Part shown: in pieces, positions 1-7,826 of the stretch
How the letters are laid out: each line of letters begins with the position of its first letter
How positions within the stretch are numbered: position 1 is the first letter of the stretch
Source of the DNA: Chitinophagaceae bacterium
GTDB taxonomy: Bacteria > Bacteroidota > Bacteroidia > Chitinophagales > Chitinophagaceae
NCBI GenBank assembly: GCA_947468255.1
Contig: CANIMM010000029.1
Coordinates: forward strand, 1 to 18,226
Reading direction: 5' to 3'
DNA length: 18,226 bases
The notes under the pieces: model-generated
Database searches by the model: none
Told to the model about the DNA's origin: nothing
Seen by the model: only the letters and a program-made list of their open reading frames with translations
Program-made: the position numbers and the translations under genes

Positions 1-176
1 GAAGCATGGCATTCCTTAAAGGGGGGATTGGGTCCGGCAACAAAATCTTTTATAGGTAAGCTATCGAGTTCAATAGATTGATGGATGGTATTGTCGTTTT
101 TAGTCTTTGCGTTTCTGTTGCAATTGGATAGTGCAAAAATCAAAAGTATTAAAATCAGACAATCATTTTTTTTCAT
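1..176 (-). CDS. Lipoprotein, N-terminal fragment; possibly a BNR_2-type sialidase (cut by left edge)
   Basis: This gene starts with ATG at 176 and runs off the left edge, so only 58 complete codons are visible. The protein opens with a lipoprotein signal peptide: MKKN, a hydrophobic stretch (LILILLIFALSN) and Cys19 as the lipidation site. A polar linker follows, then FVAGPNPPFKECHA at about residues 45-58. A Pro-Pro-x(3)-Cys-His-Ala block shortly after the signal peptide is how I remember the mature start of many Bacteroidota exo-sialidase-like proteins of the BNR_2 family, where it precedes a CHAS-T and AAWFGG-type segment. That segment would lie outside the window, so the enzyme assignment is an inference from a short stretch. 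The gene lies 187 bp downstream of susD on the same strand, as expected for an enzyme of a SusCD locus. The signal peptide is well supported; the catalytic role is not proven here. Confidence 0.6.
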   Translation of the reverse strand, partial: MKKNDCLILILLIFALSNCNRNAKTKNDNTIHQSIELDSLPIKDFVAGPNPPFKECHA

Positions 177-268
177 TTGATGTGATTTTTATTATGAAAA
201 ATAAATTTGAATTTAATTGAATCTTGAGCTGCAACGGTAATAAAAAAATACGATCTCCCTCAAATAAA

Positions 269-311
269 GAAGCCTTGCCAAATAACCAGAAAGTCATTGT
301 GACAAGGCTTC
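269..311 (-). terminator. Hairpin downstream of susD, possible terminator
   Basis: The arms GAAGCCTTG (269-277) and CAAGGCTTC (303-311) pair perfectly over 9 bp around a 25-nt loop. Read on the minus strand, the stem is followed by TTTATTTGAG, a weak T-rich tail. It lies about 50 bp past the susD stop and about 90 bp before the next lipoprotein start, so it could end or attenuate the susCD transcript. The long loop and broken T tract make it weaker than a textbook terminator. Confidence 0.45.
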
Positions 312-354
312 AATAGTATGTTAACTATTTTTTCTGCGATACTTTTACAGTATC
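312..354 (-). other. Two small tandem hairpins just after the susD stop
   Basis: Two perfect short stem-loops lie between the susD stop and the larger hairpin at 269-311. One pairs GATACT (338-343) with AGTATC (349-354) around a 5-nt loop. The other pairs AATAGT (312-317) with ACTATT (324-329) around a 6-nt loop. Neither has a T tract on the minus strand; the second is followed by T residues on the plus strand. They may protect the 3' end of the susCD mRNA or may be chance structures in AT-rich DNA. Confidence 0.35.
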
Positions 355-363
355 AATCAGTTT

Positions 364-2127
364 CTACCAGGGTTTTCCAGTTCCTTGAAGCAACCAGCTC
401 TTAGACCAAGGGCTATTTTTGCCATCAGGTCCAACATAACTTGATTCTTCCAATTTATTAATGGCTGCGTTGGTATTGGCTGTATTACTTTGTAATTCAG
501 TATTGTGATAAGCGAATCGCAAAGGAATTGCACCACGTTTTGAAGCGTAGCCAATGTTTAATGTAGGAAGACCTGTTCTTCTCCAATCCATATAAGCTTC
601 AACAGATGCTTGCCAAGAAGCTACCCATTTTTGCTCCATGATTCTACTGAGTGTACCATCATAGGCAACAGTAGGTTGTGCAATGTAGTCATCAAAGTCC
701 TTTACACATCCAGCATAATGATCTACATCATCCTGATAAGAATGAAATACTTCCCATAGGTCAAATGAAGCTTCAATACCCTTGTTATACCATGTAGCTG
801 CTGATCCACCAACACTCCAACCCTTTTGGGCTGCTTCGGCTAGATCAAAACAAACTTCATTATAAGAAGCAAGGCGTTGCTTTAATAAATCTCCTTTATT
901 CTGAGCATAAATATCTTTGCGCATGTACGATACGAAATCATTGGATGAGTTTGCCTGGCCACCAGTACCATTTAAATTATACGTAAACGTCTCGCCATAA
1001 TAACTAATTGGGATACCTACATATACAGGGGTAGTGTCATAAAAATTCTTAACTGCATCAAGCGGTGAAGCCCAAGGTCTGTCTGTGGAATAAGTGCTTT
1101 GGTTAAATTGTTTAAACCTAAAAGCTGCTGCTGCTGCTGGATTTATATAACGAACACCATTATCTATTTTGGAGAGGGTAGTAACATCTCCTGCAGTAAA
1201 TTTGGTAGCATCCACCACAGAATTTACTACAATGGGTTCTGCCATGATAACTAAACGCGGATCTTTGAGTGCGATCAATTTTGTTACCAAGGTTGCAGAC
1301 ATTTTATTCCTTTTAAAATTGGATGCACCTCCAAATGCCAAATTTTTCTGGTATGCGGTGTTTCCATCTATACCCGGAAATGGCATTGCAAAATCATCCT
1401 CATTACTGCTAAAAACTTTGCTAGCTACTGCTTCTACATCCGCTTTTACATCTTTTTTTGCAGATATCCTAAGGTAATAGCGCAATAAAAGGGTATTTGC
1501 CAACTTGCCCCATTTTTCATTATCTCCTTGATAGAATACGTCTGAACTTTCTGTTACCGGAGTGATTTCAGTATGACTTGATCTAGAACCAGCAAGCAAA
1601 GGAATAGCGGCTTTTAAATCTGCAATTACACCAGCATAAATGGACTCTTGTGAATCAAATGCAGGGAAGCGGTTTGCAGCAGCATCCACATCGCCTTTAA
1701 GTGCAGCAGTATAAGGAGCATCACCCCAAAAATCTGCAATATAGCCAAAGTTGAATGCCCTCATGATTAAGCCAACACCTTGATGGAATTTCCAATTATT
1801 GGCTTGTGCTTTTTGTAAAAAAACTTGATTGTTTCTAAGTCTTCCATAAATCCCACTCCAGTCCGAAGTACTCCAGTCATAGTTACTGTAGCTACTTGAC
1901 CAAGCGTCTTGAGCTGTATGTTGGATAGCTCCAGAAATATTACCAGAACCAAGATTACCATAATCCATGGCGGTGCTGGTTAGTACATTTGCCATCAAAT
2001 AATCGGGGGCAGCATCCGAAGCATTCAAGTTATTGGGGTCTTTGTTAATCACCTCAAACTTCTGACAAGAAAAAGTTAGTAATGCTAGCATTAGCATCCC
2101 AACCCATATCCTATTAAAATTTTTCAT
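364..2127 (-). CDS. SusD/RagB-family nutrient-binding outer-membrane lipoprotein (SusD_2 type)
   Basis: This 587-residue protein is the surface lipoprotein partner of the SusC transporter. It captures the substrate and acts as the lid of the SusC barrel. The signal peptide ends at Cys21 (LLTFSC). Family landmarks visible in order are YIADFWGDAPYT (about 129-140), NEVCFDLAEAAQKGW (about 423-437), the YNKGIEASFDLW segment (about 447-458), IMEQKWVASW (about 496-505), YMDWRRTGLP (about 512-521) and a C-terminal IPLRFAY block (about 534-540). These fit the SusD_2 (SusD-like_2) branch better than classical SusD. The length is ordinary for the family and no key block is missing. The ATG at 2127 lies 32 bp after the susC stop, so the two genes are almost certainly co-transcribed. 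The substrate cannot be read from the sequence. An Ala5 run at residues 331-335 is encoded by a short triplet repeat. Confidence 0.95.
   Translation of the reverse strand: MKNFNRIWVGMLMLALLTFSCQKFEVINKDPNNLNASDAAPDYLMANVLTSTAMDYGNLGSGNISGAIQHTAQDAWSSSYSNYDWSTSDWSGIYGRLRNNQVFLQKAQANNWKFHQGVGLIMRAFNFGYIADFWGDAPYTAALKGDVDAAANRFPAFDSQESIYAGVIADLKAAIPLLAGSRSSHTEITPVTESSDVFYQGDNEKWGKLANTLLLRYYLRISAKKDVKADVEAVASKVFSSNEDDFAMPFPGIDGNTAYQKNLAFGGASNFKRNKMSATLVTKLIALKDPRLVIMAEPIVVNSVVDATKFTAGDVTTLSKIDNGVRYINPAAAAAFRFKQFNQSTYSTDRPWASPLDAVKNFYDTTPVYVGIPISYYGETFTYNLNGTGGQANSSNDFVSYMRKDIYAQNKGDLLKQRLASYNEVCFDLAEAAQKGWSVGGSAATWYNKGIEASFDLWEVFHSYQDDVDHYAGCVKDFDDYIAQPTVAYDGTLSRIMEQKWVASWQASVEAYMDWRRTGLPTLNIGYASKRGAIPLRFAYHNTELQSNTANTNAAINKLEESSYVGPDGKNSPWSKSWLLQGTGKPW
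1124..1138. repeat. Short triplet repeat, (GCT)5 on the plus strand
   Basis: Five perfect GCT units on the plus strand encode five consecutive alanines (residues 331-335) of the SusD-like protein, four of them with the same GCA codon. The run is in frame, so gain or loss of a unit would change length without a frameshift. Confidence 0.7.
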
Positions 2128-2159
2128 CTTTTATAATTTAGAATTAATATTATTTGTGA

Positions 2160-5100
2160 CTAGAAACGAACATTCAATTTAACACCGGCTGGAATAGTCC
2201 ATGGAGTAACATTGTAGCGTTCAATACCTTGTCTGAATTGAGAACCATTACCTTGCGCACCCGCTTGAAGGTAAAATGCAGCTTCAGGATCGATACCACA
2301 CTTAGCTTTTGTCCAGAGAATAATATTTCTGGTATACAATCCGAATGATACACCTTGTAATTTAGTCTTGCCAAACCATTCTTTTGGTAAATCAAAAGAT
2401 AAGTTTAATTCACGAAGTTTAATGTAGGATGCATCAAACATGTTCTGACTAGCAAAGTTCCAGTTAGCCGTTACAGCATCAACATAATAATCGTAGAATG
2501 TAGTATTTGGATCACCCAGATTTTCTATATAGCCACCATTACCATCTTCATACACTCCTGGAAAGAATGCGCCATCAAAACCGGGTACGCCATTTCCATC
2601 GAAAGGAAATCCACCTAGTTCTTTGGTAGGGCCACCTACAATATGAGCAGATTGAAAACCAGACAATTTAATGAATGCATCAGGATTTGATTTCAAGTAG
2701 GCAGGGATATTGTTTTTGTAAGCATCCGGAATTTTAATTCCCATATTCATTTGTCTAGCCAGTACACCATCAGATCCTACATATCTATAGGTTTGAGAGA
2801 AAAATTCACCACCCAATCTTGTATCGATGCTTGCACTAAGTGTAAATCTTTTATAGGTTACTGCGGTTTGAATTCCTAATAACAATTTTGGATTAAAATT
2901 TCCGACAACCTTCTTGGCGTTAAATGCACCACCCTTGTATTTTTGATGGTATCCTTCATCATCTAACAAAGGCCATCCATAATATTTGGATGCTTTATCG
3001 GTTACGGTTAGTAATTGGTTATCCCAAATTTGTCCAATCTTTCCATCGCTGATCATTGGGGATCCATCTGCATTGAAATTATTGGGAATTGTTTGGCCTT
3101 TTGCATAGGTCCATGATCCACTCGGACCATCACCCCAGAATTGATAATAAGGCACTCCATCAGCCAGCGAAATAACGTATGAATTATTTTTTGTATAATT
3201 CACACTTAAATCCCAATTCCAATTTTTGTTGGTTATCAATGTTCCACCCAATTGTAATTCTATACCCTGACTACGAACCAAACCAGCATTGATCTGGCGG
3301 CTTGTGTATCCTGAAGATGGAGGAGTACTAATGCCCAATACTTGGTTTTTATTATCGGATTGATAAACGGTTCCTTCAAATCTCAAGCGATTTTTAAGGA
3401 AAGCAAGGTCAATTCCAAACTCTGTTGAAATAGCTTGCTCTGGCTTTAATGCAGGGTTCTTTAATGATCCTGATACTGCCTGAATAGTGGTAGACCCAAA
3501 ACTTCCAATTCCTAGGGTTCCATATAAATTATAAGGGTCTGTATCCTTACCTACACTAGCATAACCTCCCCGAACTTTTACCAAATCTACTGCTGTACCA
3601 AAGTTGATCATTTTATTTACAATCAAACTTAGTGAGGCAGATGGGTAAAAATAAGTGTTCGCATTGGTTGGAAGCGTACTTGACCAATCGTTCCTTCCAG
3701 TAACATCTAAATAGGCGATATCCTTATAACCTACAGTTGCTGTACCGTATACACTGTAAAGCGCTTTCTGAGAAGAATAGGCATTTGCCCTGATACCTGT
3801 AGAACTAATATTAGATAAATTGAAGAGTTCAGGAGCTATAATTCCTACTCCAGACTGAGAGTAGCTCTGTTGGCTAGTACCATATACATATTGAAGGTTT
3901 CCACCGCCTGAAGCAGACAAGGTGAAATCGTTGAATGTGTTCTTGTAGTTAATTAAGAAGTCGGTATTGCTTTCTGTGTTAAACAGATTTTGTAGTCCGT
4001 AGTAACCCTTTTTTTCTTTATACAAAGACTTTGAAATTTTAGTTTCACGTCTTTCATTCAACATATCCTGTGAATACCTAACAAATGCAGTAAAATGCTT
4101 GTTGATTTGGTAATCGAATTTTACATTACCAAACAAACGGTTACGAAGAAAACTGTTCTTAACCTGGTTTAATGTAAAATAGGGGTTATTGTCAAAATCA
4201 GTTACATCGAATCCAAGATCTGCTGGAGGCATTGCTGCTCTCTGCTGTATTCCAGGAGTCAACCAATAATTCTGCATCTGTCTTACATCAACACTTGGAG
4301 ATAGATAGATAATATCTTGATATACACCTCCACGATCACCAGCTGCTATATTATCCGCATTTGAACGGGTGTAATTAAGCGATGTGGTAACTTTAAATTT
4401 ATCTGTAATTTTATGCTCTACATTCAATCCTAAATTGTTACGAGCCAATCCAGTGGTGGGAAGGATACCTGTATTCGCTGTATTGCTATAGGAGAAACGG
4501 TAATTATCCTTGTCATTTGAATTCTCAATAGATAAGCTATTTACAGAGGTCATTCCATTCTGTACAAAATTTTTCAAATTGTTATACCCTTTCATTTCTG
4601 TAGGGATATAATTGCCACTTGCATCTTTAACGCTATTCCATTGAATTGCTTTAATACCCACATTTAGCGGAGTACCCATACGATAAGTATTGGTACCAAC
4701 CAAATCCAAAATATTTATACCATCCAAACTATTATTTGCATTTACTGTCGTATAAGAGTGGTCTCCTACACTATAGGATTGGTTGGTTTCAATAAATTTG
4801 TATGGAGTGGCTACTTCATTGTTGCTACTGAAAGTAACACCTAATCCTTTTGCTTTTTTGCCAGACTTGGTAGTAATCAAAATAACACCATTACCTGCGC
4901 GTGAACCATATAAGGCAGCAGCACTTGGTCCTTTCAATACAGTAAGGCTTTCGATATCATTTGGATTTAGATCCGATATTGCATTACCATAATCAATCGT
5001 ATTATCGCTACCAGTATTTGAACTTACATTATTCATTGAATTCTTTACTGGAACACCATCCACTACAAATAAGGGTTGGTTATCTGTATTTAATGAACGA

Positions 5101-5699
5101 ATACCACGAATTACCACACTAACAGAGGAAGTAGGTGCGCCACCAGTTGAATTGATGCTTACACCAGATACTTTACCTGCCATCGAATTCAGTAAGTTAG
5201 TTTGAGATACCTTATTCATATCCTCACCTTTTATTTCACCTACAGAGTATCCCAATGACTTTTTGGCCCTGGTAATTCCCAATGCGGTTACTACCACATC
5301 TGAAAGCTGTCCAGCCAAAGGGGTCAGTGTTATATTTACTTCAGACTTTCCGCCAACCTTTACTTCTGTAGAATTATAACCTACAAAAGAAATTACCAAT
5401 GTAACATTTGGACCAGAAGCATTTAAACTATACTGTCCTGCGGCATTCGTAATGGTTTGTTTGGAAGCTCCTTTTTCGGTAATGGTAGCCCCTTGTAAAG
5501 GACCATTTGCATCTCTTACCGTACCTTTTACTACAAAGTCATAGGTTGTTGAAAGCGCTAATTTTGCGTAGGTTCCTTTCGTAGGATGGCTAGCGCTAAT
5601 ATGCGTTGTTGCATATAGACCTCCGGAAAAGAAAAACAGTAGATACATTGGCATGATTAGCCGATGTAAGAAAATCAAATAAGGACTTCTTTTTTTCAT
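2160..5699 (-). CDS. SusC/RagA-family TonB-dependent outer-membrane transporter
   Basis: This 1179-residue protein is the barrel of a SusCD import complex, driven by TonB-ExbBD to bring oligomers into the periplasm. After an N-terminal signal region (hydrophobic core about 15-30) comes a carboxypeptidase-regulatory-like beta domain (about 56-126; VVKGTVRDANG, then the AGQYSL and SFVGYN signatures). A TonB-box-like LSDVVVTAL follows at about 132-140, then the plug domain (about 145-280) with VSVVIRGIRSLN, PLFVVDGVPV and the GPSAAALYGSRAGNGVILI segment. The rest is the beta barrel, closing with an aromatic C-terminal strand (VKLNVRF). All diagnostic parts are intact and the size is typical. There is no extra N-terminal STN domain, so direct signalling to an anti-sigma factor is not expected. 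The gene is first in a susC-susD transcript. A 499-bp non-coding region upstream carries a candidate promoter and hairpins. Confidence 0.97.
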   Translation of the reverse strand: MKKRSPYLIFLHRLIMPMYLLFFFSGGLYATTHISASHPTKGTYAKLALSTTYDFVVKGTVRDANGPLQGATITEKGASKQTITNAAGQYSLNASGPNVTLVISFVGYNSTEVKVGGKSEVNITLTPLAGQLSDVVVTALGITRAKKSLGYSVGEIKGEDMNKVSQTNLLNSMAGKVSGVSINSTGGAPTSSVSVVIRGIRSLNTDNQPLFVVDGVPVKNSMNNVSSNTGSDNTIDYGNAISDLNPNDIESLTVLKGPSAAALYGSRAGNGVILITTKSGKKAKGLGVTFSSNNEVATPYKFIETNQSYSVGDHSYTTVNANNSLDGINILDLVGTNTYRMGTPLNVGIKAIQWNSVKDASGNYIPTEMKGYNNLKNFVQNGMTSVNSLSIENSNDKDNYRFSYSNTANTGILPTTGLARNNLGLNVEHKITDKFKVTTSLNYTRSNADNIAAGDRGGVYQDIIYLSPSVDVRQMQNYWLTPGIQQRAAMPPADLGFDVTDFDNNPYFTLNQVKNSFLRNRLFGNVKFDYQINKHFTAFVRYSQDMLNERRETKISKSLYKEKKGYYGLQNLFNTESNTDFLINYKNTFNDFTLSASGGGNLQYVYGTSQQSYSQSGVGIIAPELFNLSNISSTGIRANAYSSQKALYSVYGTATVGYKDIAYLDVTGRNDWSSTLPTNANTYFYPSASLSLIVNKMINFGTAVDLVKVRGGYASVGKDTDPYNLYGTLGIGSFGSTTIQAVSGSLKNPALKPEQAISTEFGIDLAFLKNRLRFEGTVYQSDNKNQVLGISTPPSSGYTSRQINAGLVRSQGIELQLGGTLITNKNWNWDLSVNYTKNNSYVISLADGVPYYQFWGDGPSGSWTYAKGQTIPNNFNADGSPMISDGKIGQIWDNQLLTVTDKASKYYGWPLLDDEGYHQKYKGGAFNAKKVVGNFNPKLLLGIQTAVTYKRFTLSASIDTRLGGEFFSQTYRYVGSDGVLARQMNMGIKIPDAYKNNIPAYLKSNPDAFIKLSGFQSAHIVGGPTKELGGFPFDGNGVPGFDGAFFPGVYEDGNGGYIENLGDPNTTFYDYYVDAVTANWNFASQNMFDASYIKLRELNLSFDLPKEWFGKTKLQGVSFGLYTRNIILWTKAKCGIDPEAAFYLQAGAQGNGSQFRQGIERYNVTPWTIPAGVKLNVRF

Positions 5700-5727
5700 G
5701 ATGGTTTTTTTGGTATTAAAAAATAAA

Positions 5728-5748
5728 GTTTAGATTTTTTATCTAAAC
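5728..5748 (-). promoter_or_regulatory. Leader hairpin before susC, possible attenuator
   Basis: GTTTAGAT (5728-5735) and ATCTAAAC (5741-5748) form a perfect 8-bp stem with a 5-nt loop, A5 in the mRNA. On the minus strand it is followed by TTTATTTTTT, so it has the layout of a weak intrinsic terminator. It ends 28 bp before the susC ATG. If the box at 5825-5832 is the promoter, this hairpin lies within the 5' leader. The stem is AT-rich, so a strong stop is not expected. Confidence 0.4.
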
Positions 5749-5824
5749 AAAAAGAATACAAATGGTAAGCTGTTTATTTAAACAAACGGCTACTTTTTTT
5801 TATATTTTGTAGTAATTTAATAAA

Positions 5825-5832
5825 CAAATATA
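5825..5832 (-). promoter_or_regulatory. Candidate -7 box for susCD
   Basis: On the minus strand this reads TATATTTG and fits the Bacteroidota -7 consensus TAnnTTTG. No TTTG-like -33 element lies at the usual spacing upstream. Initiation here would give a leader of roughly 120 nt. In such AT-rich sequence a chance match is quite possible. Confidence 0.35.
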
Positions 5833-5885
5833 TGTTAATTTAATTTTAAATACTATCGATTTACGTAAAATTACCTTCAATTTGC

Positions 5886-5921
5886 GCAATGCTGTTTTTC
5901 AAATAAAAAAAGGAGCATTGC
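5886..5921. repeat. Inverted repeat upstream of the susCD promoter region
   Basis: GCAATGCT (5886-5893) and AGCATTGC (5914-5921) are perfect 8-bp inverted arms separated by 20 nt. The centre of the repeat lies about 75 bp upstream of the candidate -7 box for susC. The arms are GC-richer than the surrounding sequence. It may be an operator for a dimeric regulator or a hairpin; the T-tract of a terminator is missing on both sides. Confidence 0.4.
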
Positions 5922-6164
5922 TAATTTTATATTATTAATTTAAATAATATTTATTAACATAGAAATCAGTAAATTGTTTATGTTGATTGATAGAAATTAC
6001 AAAATCATCAATAGCATTCATTAATTAGAAATTCCTTGGAATACTTTTGATTTTTTTTATTTTGGTAATTAATTGGCAAGCGTGTAAAAAAGCGATACAT
6101 TTCAACTGGTTGTCGCTGAAATATTTGGGGTTTATTTATGGAATACTGCTATTTAATCTTGCAA

Positions 6165-6202
6165 TTAACCCTGGTTTACGATTTTATTGAAGGCAGGGTT
6201 AA
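6165..6202 (-). terminator. Hairpin overlapping the stop codon of the beta-helix gene
   Basis: TTAACCCTG (6165-6173) and CAGGGTTAA (6194-6202) pair perfectly over 9 bp around a 20-nt loop. The TAA stop of the beta-helix gene (6199-6201) lies inside one arm. On the minus strand the stem is followed by TTGCAAGATT, not a T run, so it may end transcription weakly or stabilise the 3' end. Confidence 0.45.
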
Positions 6203-7566
6203 ATATTTACAAACCCATTGTTGGGGTTAATGATAGCACCACTAAAAAAACAGTTTTCAAAACTGGCCCATCCCGTCATATGGAGCGGATCACTATTGCC
6301 GTAGTACCTAAACATACAGTCTTCAAATTTAATAAAGGTGCTATTGCAATATAGCAGGTTTTGGACACCTGCTTCACTGATGTAAGCAAACTGAAAGTTG
6401 CTACTGGAGATTTTAGTGGGCAGTTGATTTTTACTATCTCCACATTGAATACTGCCAATGCTACCAATTGATTCGGCATAAATATTGGAAATGGAGCTGG
6501 GAAACCATCCTGCTTCCCGAATATCAAATAGACGAATACACTTGCCAGCAATATTACCTTCATTGATGGTATAATTACCCGCCTGGTATTTGCCTGATTG
6601 TCCGATGCTGATGAGGGTATGAATTCTTCCCCAACTATAAATCCCTTGAATTGAATTGCCCTTCTCCTGGGCTTGATTCGATTGAAAGCCAATTCTTCCA
6701 TCCCCACATTGTATGTTTTCAAACTTCAGTATATCTGCATTGGCAGTAACCCCATTGGGTGAAACGGAGTAAAGGATGTCGAAGTTGGTCACCCACATAT
6801 CATGTACCTTGATTCCAGTAGAGCCACTAGCACCCTTTGTGCCATCGTAATCTATTACTAGGCCAGCACTGCCCAGATTGGTTCCAAATGAGGCGAAAGG
6901 GGTATTGTAATAAGCTGCACCAGAACTGGTAGGGGGTAAAAATTTACCTGTCAATTTTAGATGGTCAATTTCAACTCCTTTTCCAACTTGCACACCCAGT
7001 GCAAAGCCAGCGACATTGGTATAGGATAAGGTGGTTTTATCATCCCAAAAACCACTTTCTCCATACATTCGAACGGCTACCCCTACGTAAGCGTTTTTGT
7101 ATAGTTTATAAATTTTCAAAGACTTGCTAAATTTATAATTTCCACTTGGAACAAAGCAATTGACTATTCCATTGGCAATGCAGGTATTGATTGATTTTTG
7201 CAGATTATTGTAGTTGTCAGTATTGTTTGGATTAGCTCCATACCACATCACACTAAAGTCTTTGTTGTAAAGTTTTGTATTGAGTAGCGTGATGGTGGTA
7301 TCCAAGATGGACTGTGTTAAAGGGGCTGCAATAATACCACCATTAATAGTACCTGTTCCGGAGATATGCCCTCCGCTTTCAAAACGCAATATGGTGGTGG
7401 CCTTAATATTCCAAGTGCCGTTGATGGTAGTGTCTTTTGAAATAACTATATCATTGGTACTGCCGAAGGTGGTCGATACGGTTTCTATTTTTTCAATGAT
7501 TGTTTTTTTGCAGGATGCGATTATCAACACTAATAAAAGCATTCCCATTACTGTAGCTTGTTTCAA
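6199..7566 (-). CDS. Right-handed beta-helix lipoprotein (pectate-lyase-superfamily-like)
   Basis: This 455-residue protein begins with a lipoprotein signal peptide ending at Cys19 (LLLVLIIASC). A short beta-rich segment follows (about 38-95), rich in Gly, Thr and Ile. Then comes FSVMWYGANPNNTDNYNNLQ (about 104-123) and VNCFVPSGNYKFS (about 135-147). This is the arrangement of the N-cap of pectate_lyase_3-type beta-helices, normally FGAxGDGxTDDTxALQ followed by VxxPxGxY. The rest is made of short strand-like repeats with Asn, Gly and aromatic turns, as in a beta-helix. Whether it binds or cleaves a glycan is unknown; no catalytic residues can be assigned by eye. The start used is TTG at 7566, since no ATG lies further upstream in frame. 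ATG at 7548 (residue 7) is an alternative that would leave a signal peptide with no positive charge. It lies 499 bp upstream of susC on the same strand and may belong to the same locus. Confidence 0.75.
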   Translation of the reverse strand: MKQATVMGMLLLVLIIASCKKTIIEKIETVSTTFGSTNDIVISKDTTINGTWNIKATTILRFESGGHISGTGTINGGIIAAPLTQSILDTTITLLNTKLYNKDFSVMWYGANPNNTDNYNNLQKSINTCIANGIVNCFVPSGNYKFSKSLKIYKLYKNAYVGVAVRMYGESGFWDDKTTLSYTNVAGFALGVQVGKGVEIDHLKLTGKFLPPTSSGAAYYNTPFASFGTNLGSAGLVIDYDGTKGASGSTGIKVHDMWVTNFDILYSVSPNGVTANADILKFENIQCGDGRIGFQSNQAQEKGNSIQGIYSWGRIHTLISIGQSGKYQAGNYTINEGNIAGKCIRLFDIREAGWFPSSISNIYAESIGSIGSIQCGDSKNQLPTKISSSNFQFAYISEAGVQNLLYCNSTFIKFEDCMFRYYGNSDPLHMTGWASFENCFFSGAIINPNNGFVNI

Positions 7567-7826
7567 AATTTCGGATTGGTTTTTTTACTAGGGTTATTAT
7601 TTTCTAATGGCAATTAGTACCATCTTCTTATAAATATTATACCAATTGGATAGTAATAAAAGCTACCTGCAATTTCGTTGATTATGACAGTTGCTTTTGT
7701 AGAAAAATGCTGAAAATTTTGTAGTATTTTTTATTCGGTCCTATTTGGAATTATTCCTGAAACTGCGCTTAGGCATTCCCTTGGAAGGAGGATTGGAATT
7801 TACATCGGGTGAGCAGAATTGCTTGA
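7567..7826. other. 260-bp non-coding spacer
   Basis: This AT-rich spacer separates the small unknown gene from the beta-helix gene. It should contain the promoter of the latter, but no convincing TAnnTTTG box was found on the minus strand. No clear hairpin or RNA gene was seen. Confidence 0.5.

Larger units (their letters stand above)
5700..6198. other. 499-bp AT-rich non-coding region upstream of susC
   Basis: No plausible gene is present on either strand. Reading toward susC (minus strand) the region holds the tail hairpin of the beta-helix gene (6165-6202), an 8-bp inverted repeat (5886-5921), a candidate -7 box (5825-5832) and a leader hairpin (5728-5748). A 12-bp palindrome-like GTTTATTTAAAC lies around 5771-5782. 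The remainder is A/T-rich sequence without further recognisable structure. Confidence 0.7.

Noticed and set aside
1169..1477. 102-codon plus-strand frame inside susD
   Set aside because: It is antisense to a well-supported SusD-family gene and has no motif of its own.
5759..5767. TACCATTTG on the minus strand as a promoter for susC
   Set aside because: The spacing between TA and TTTG is one base too long for the -7 consensus, and the only TTTG upstream is too close.
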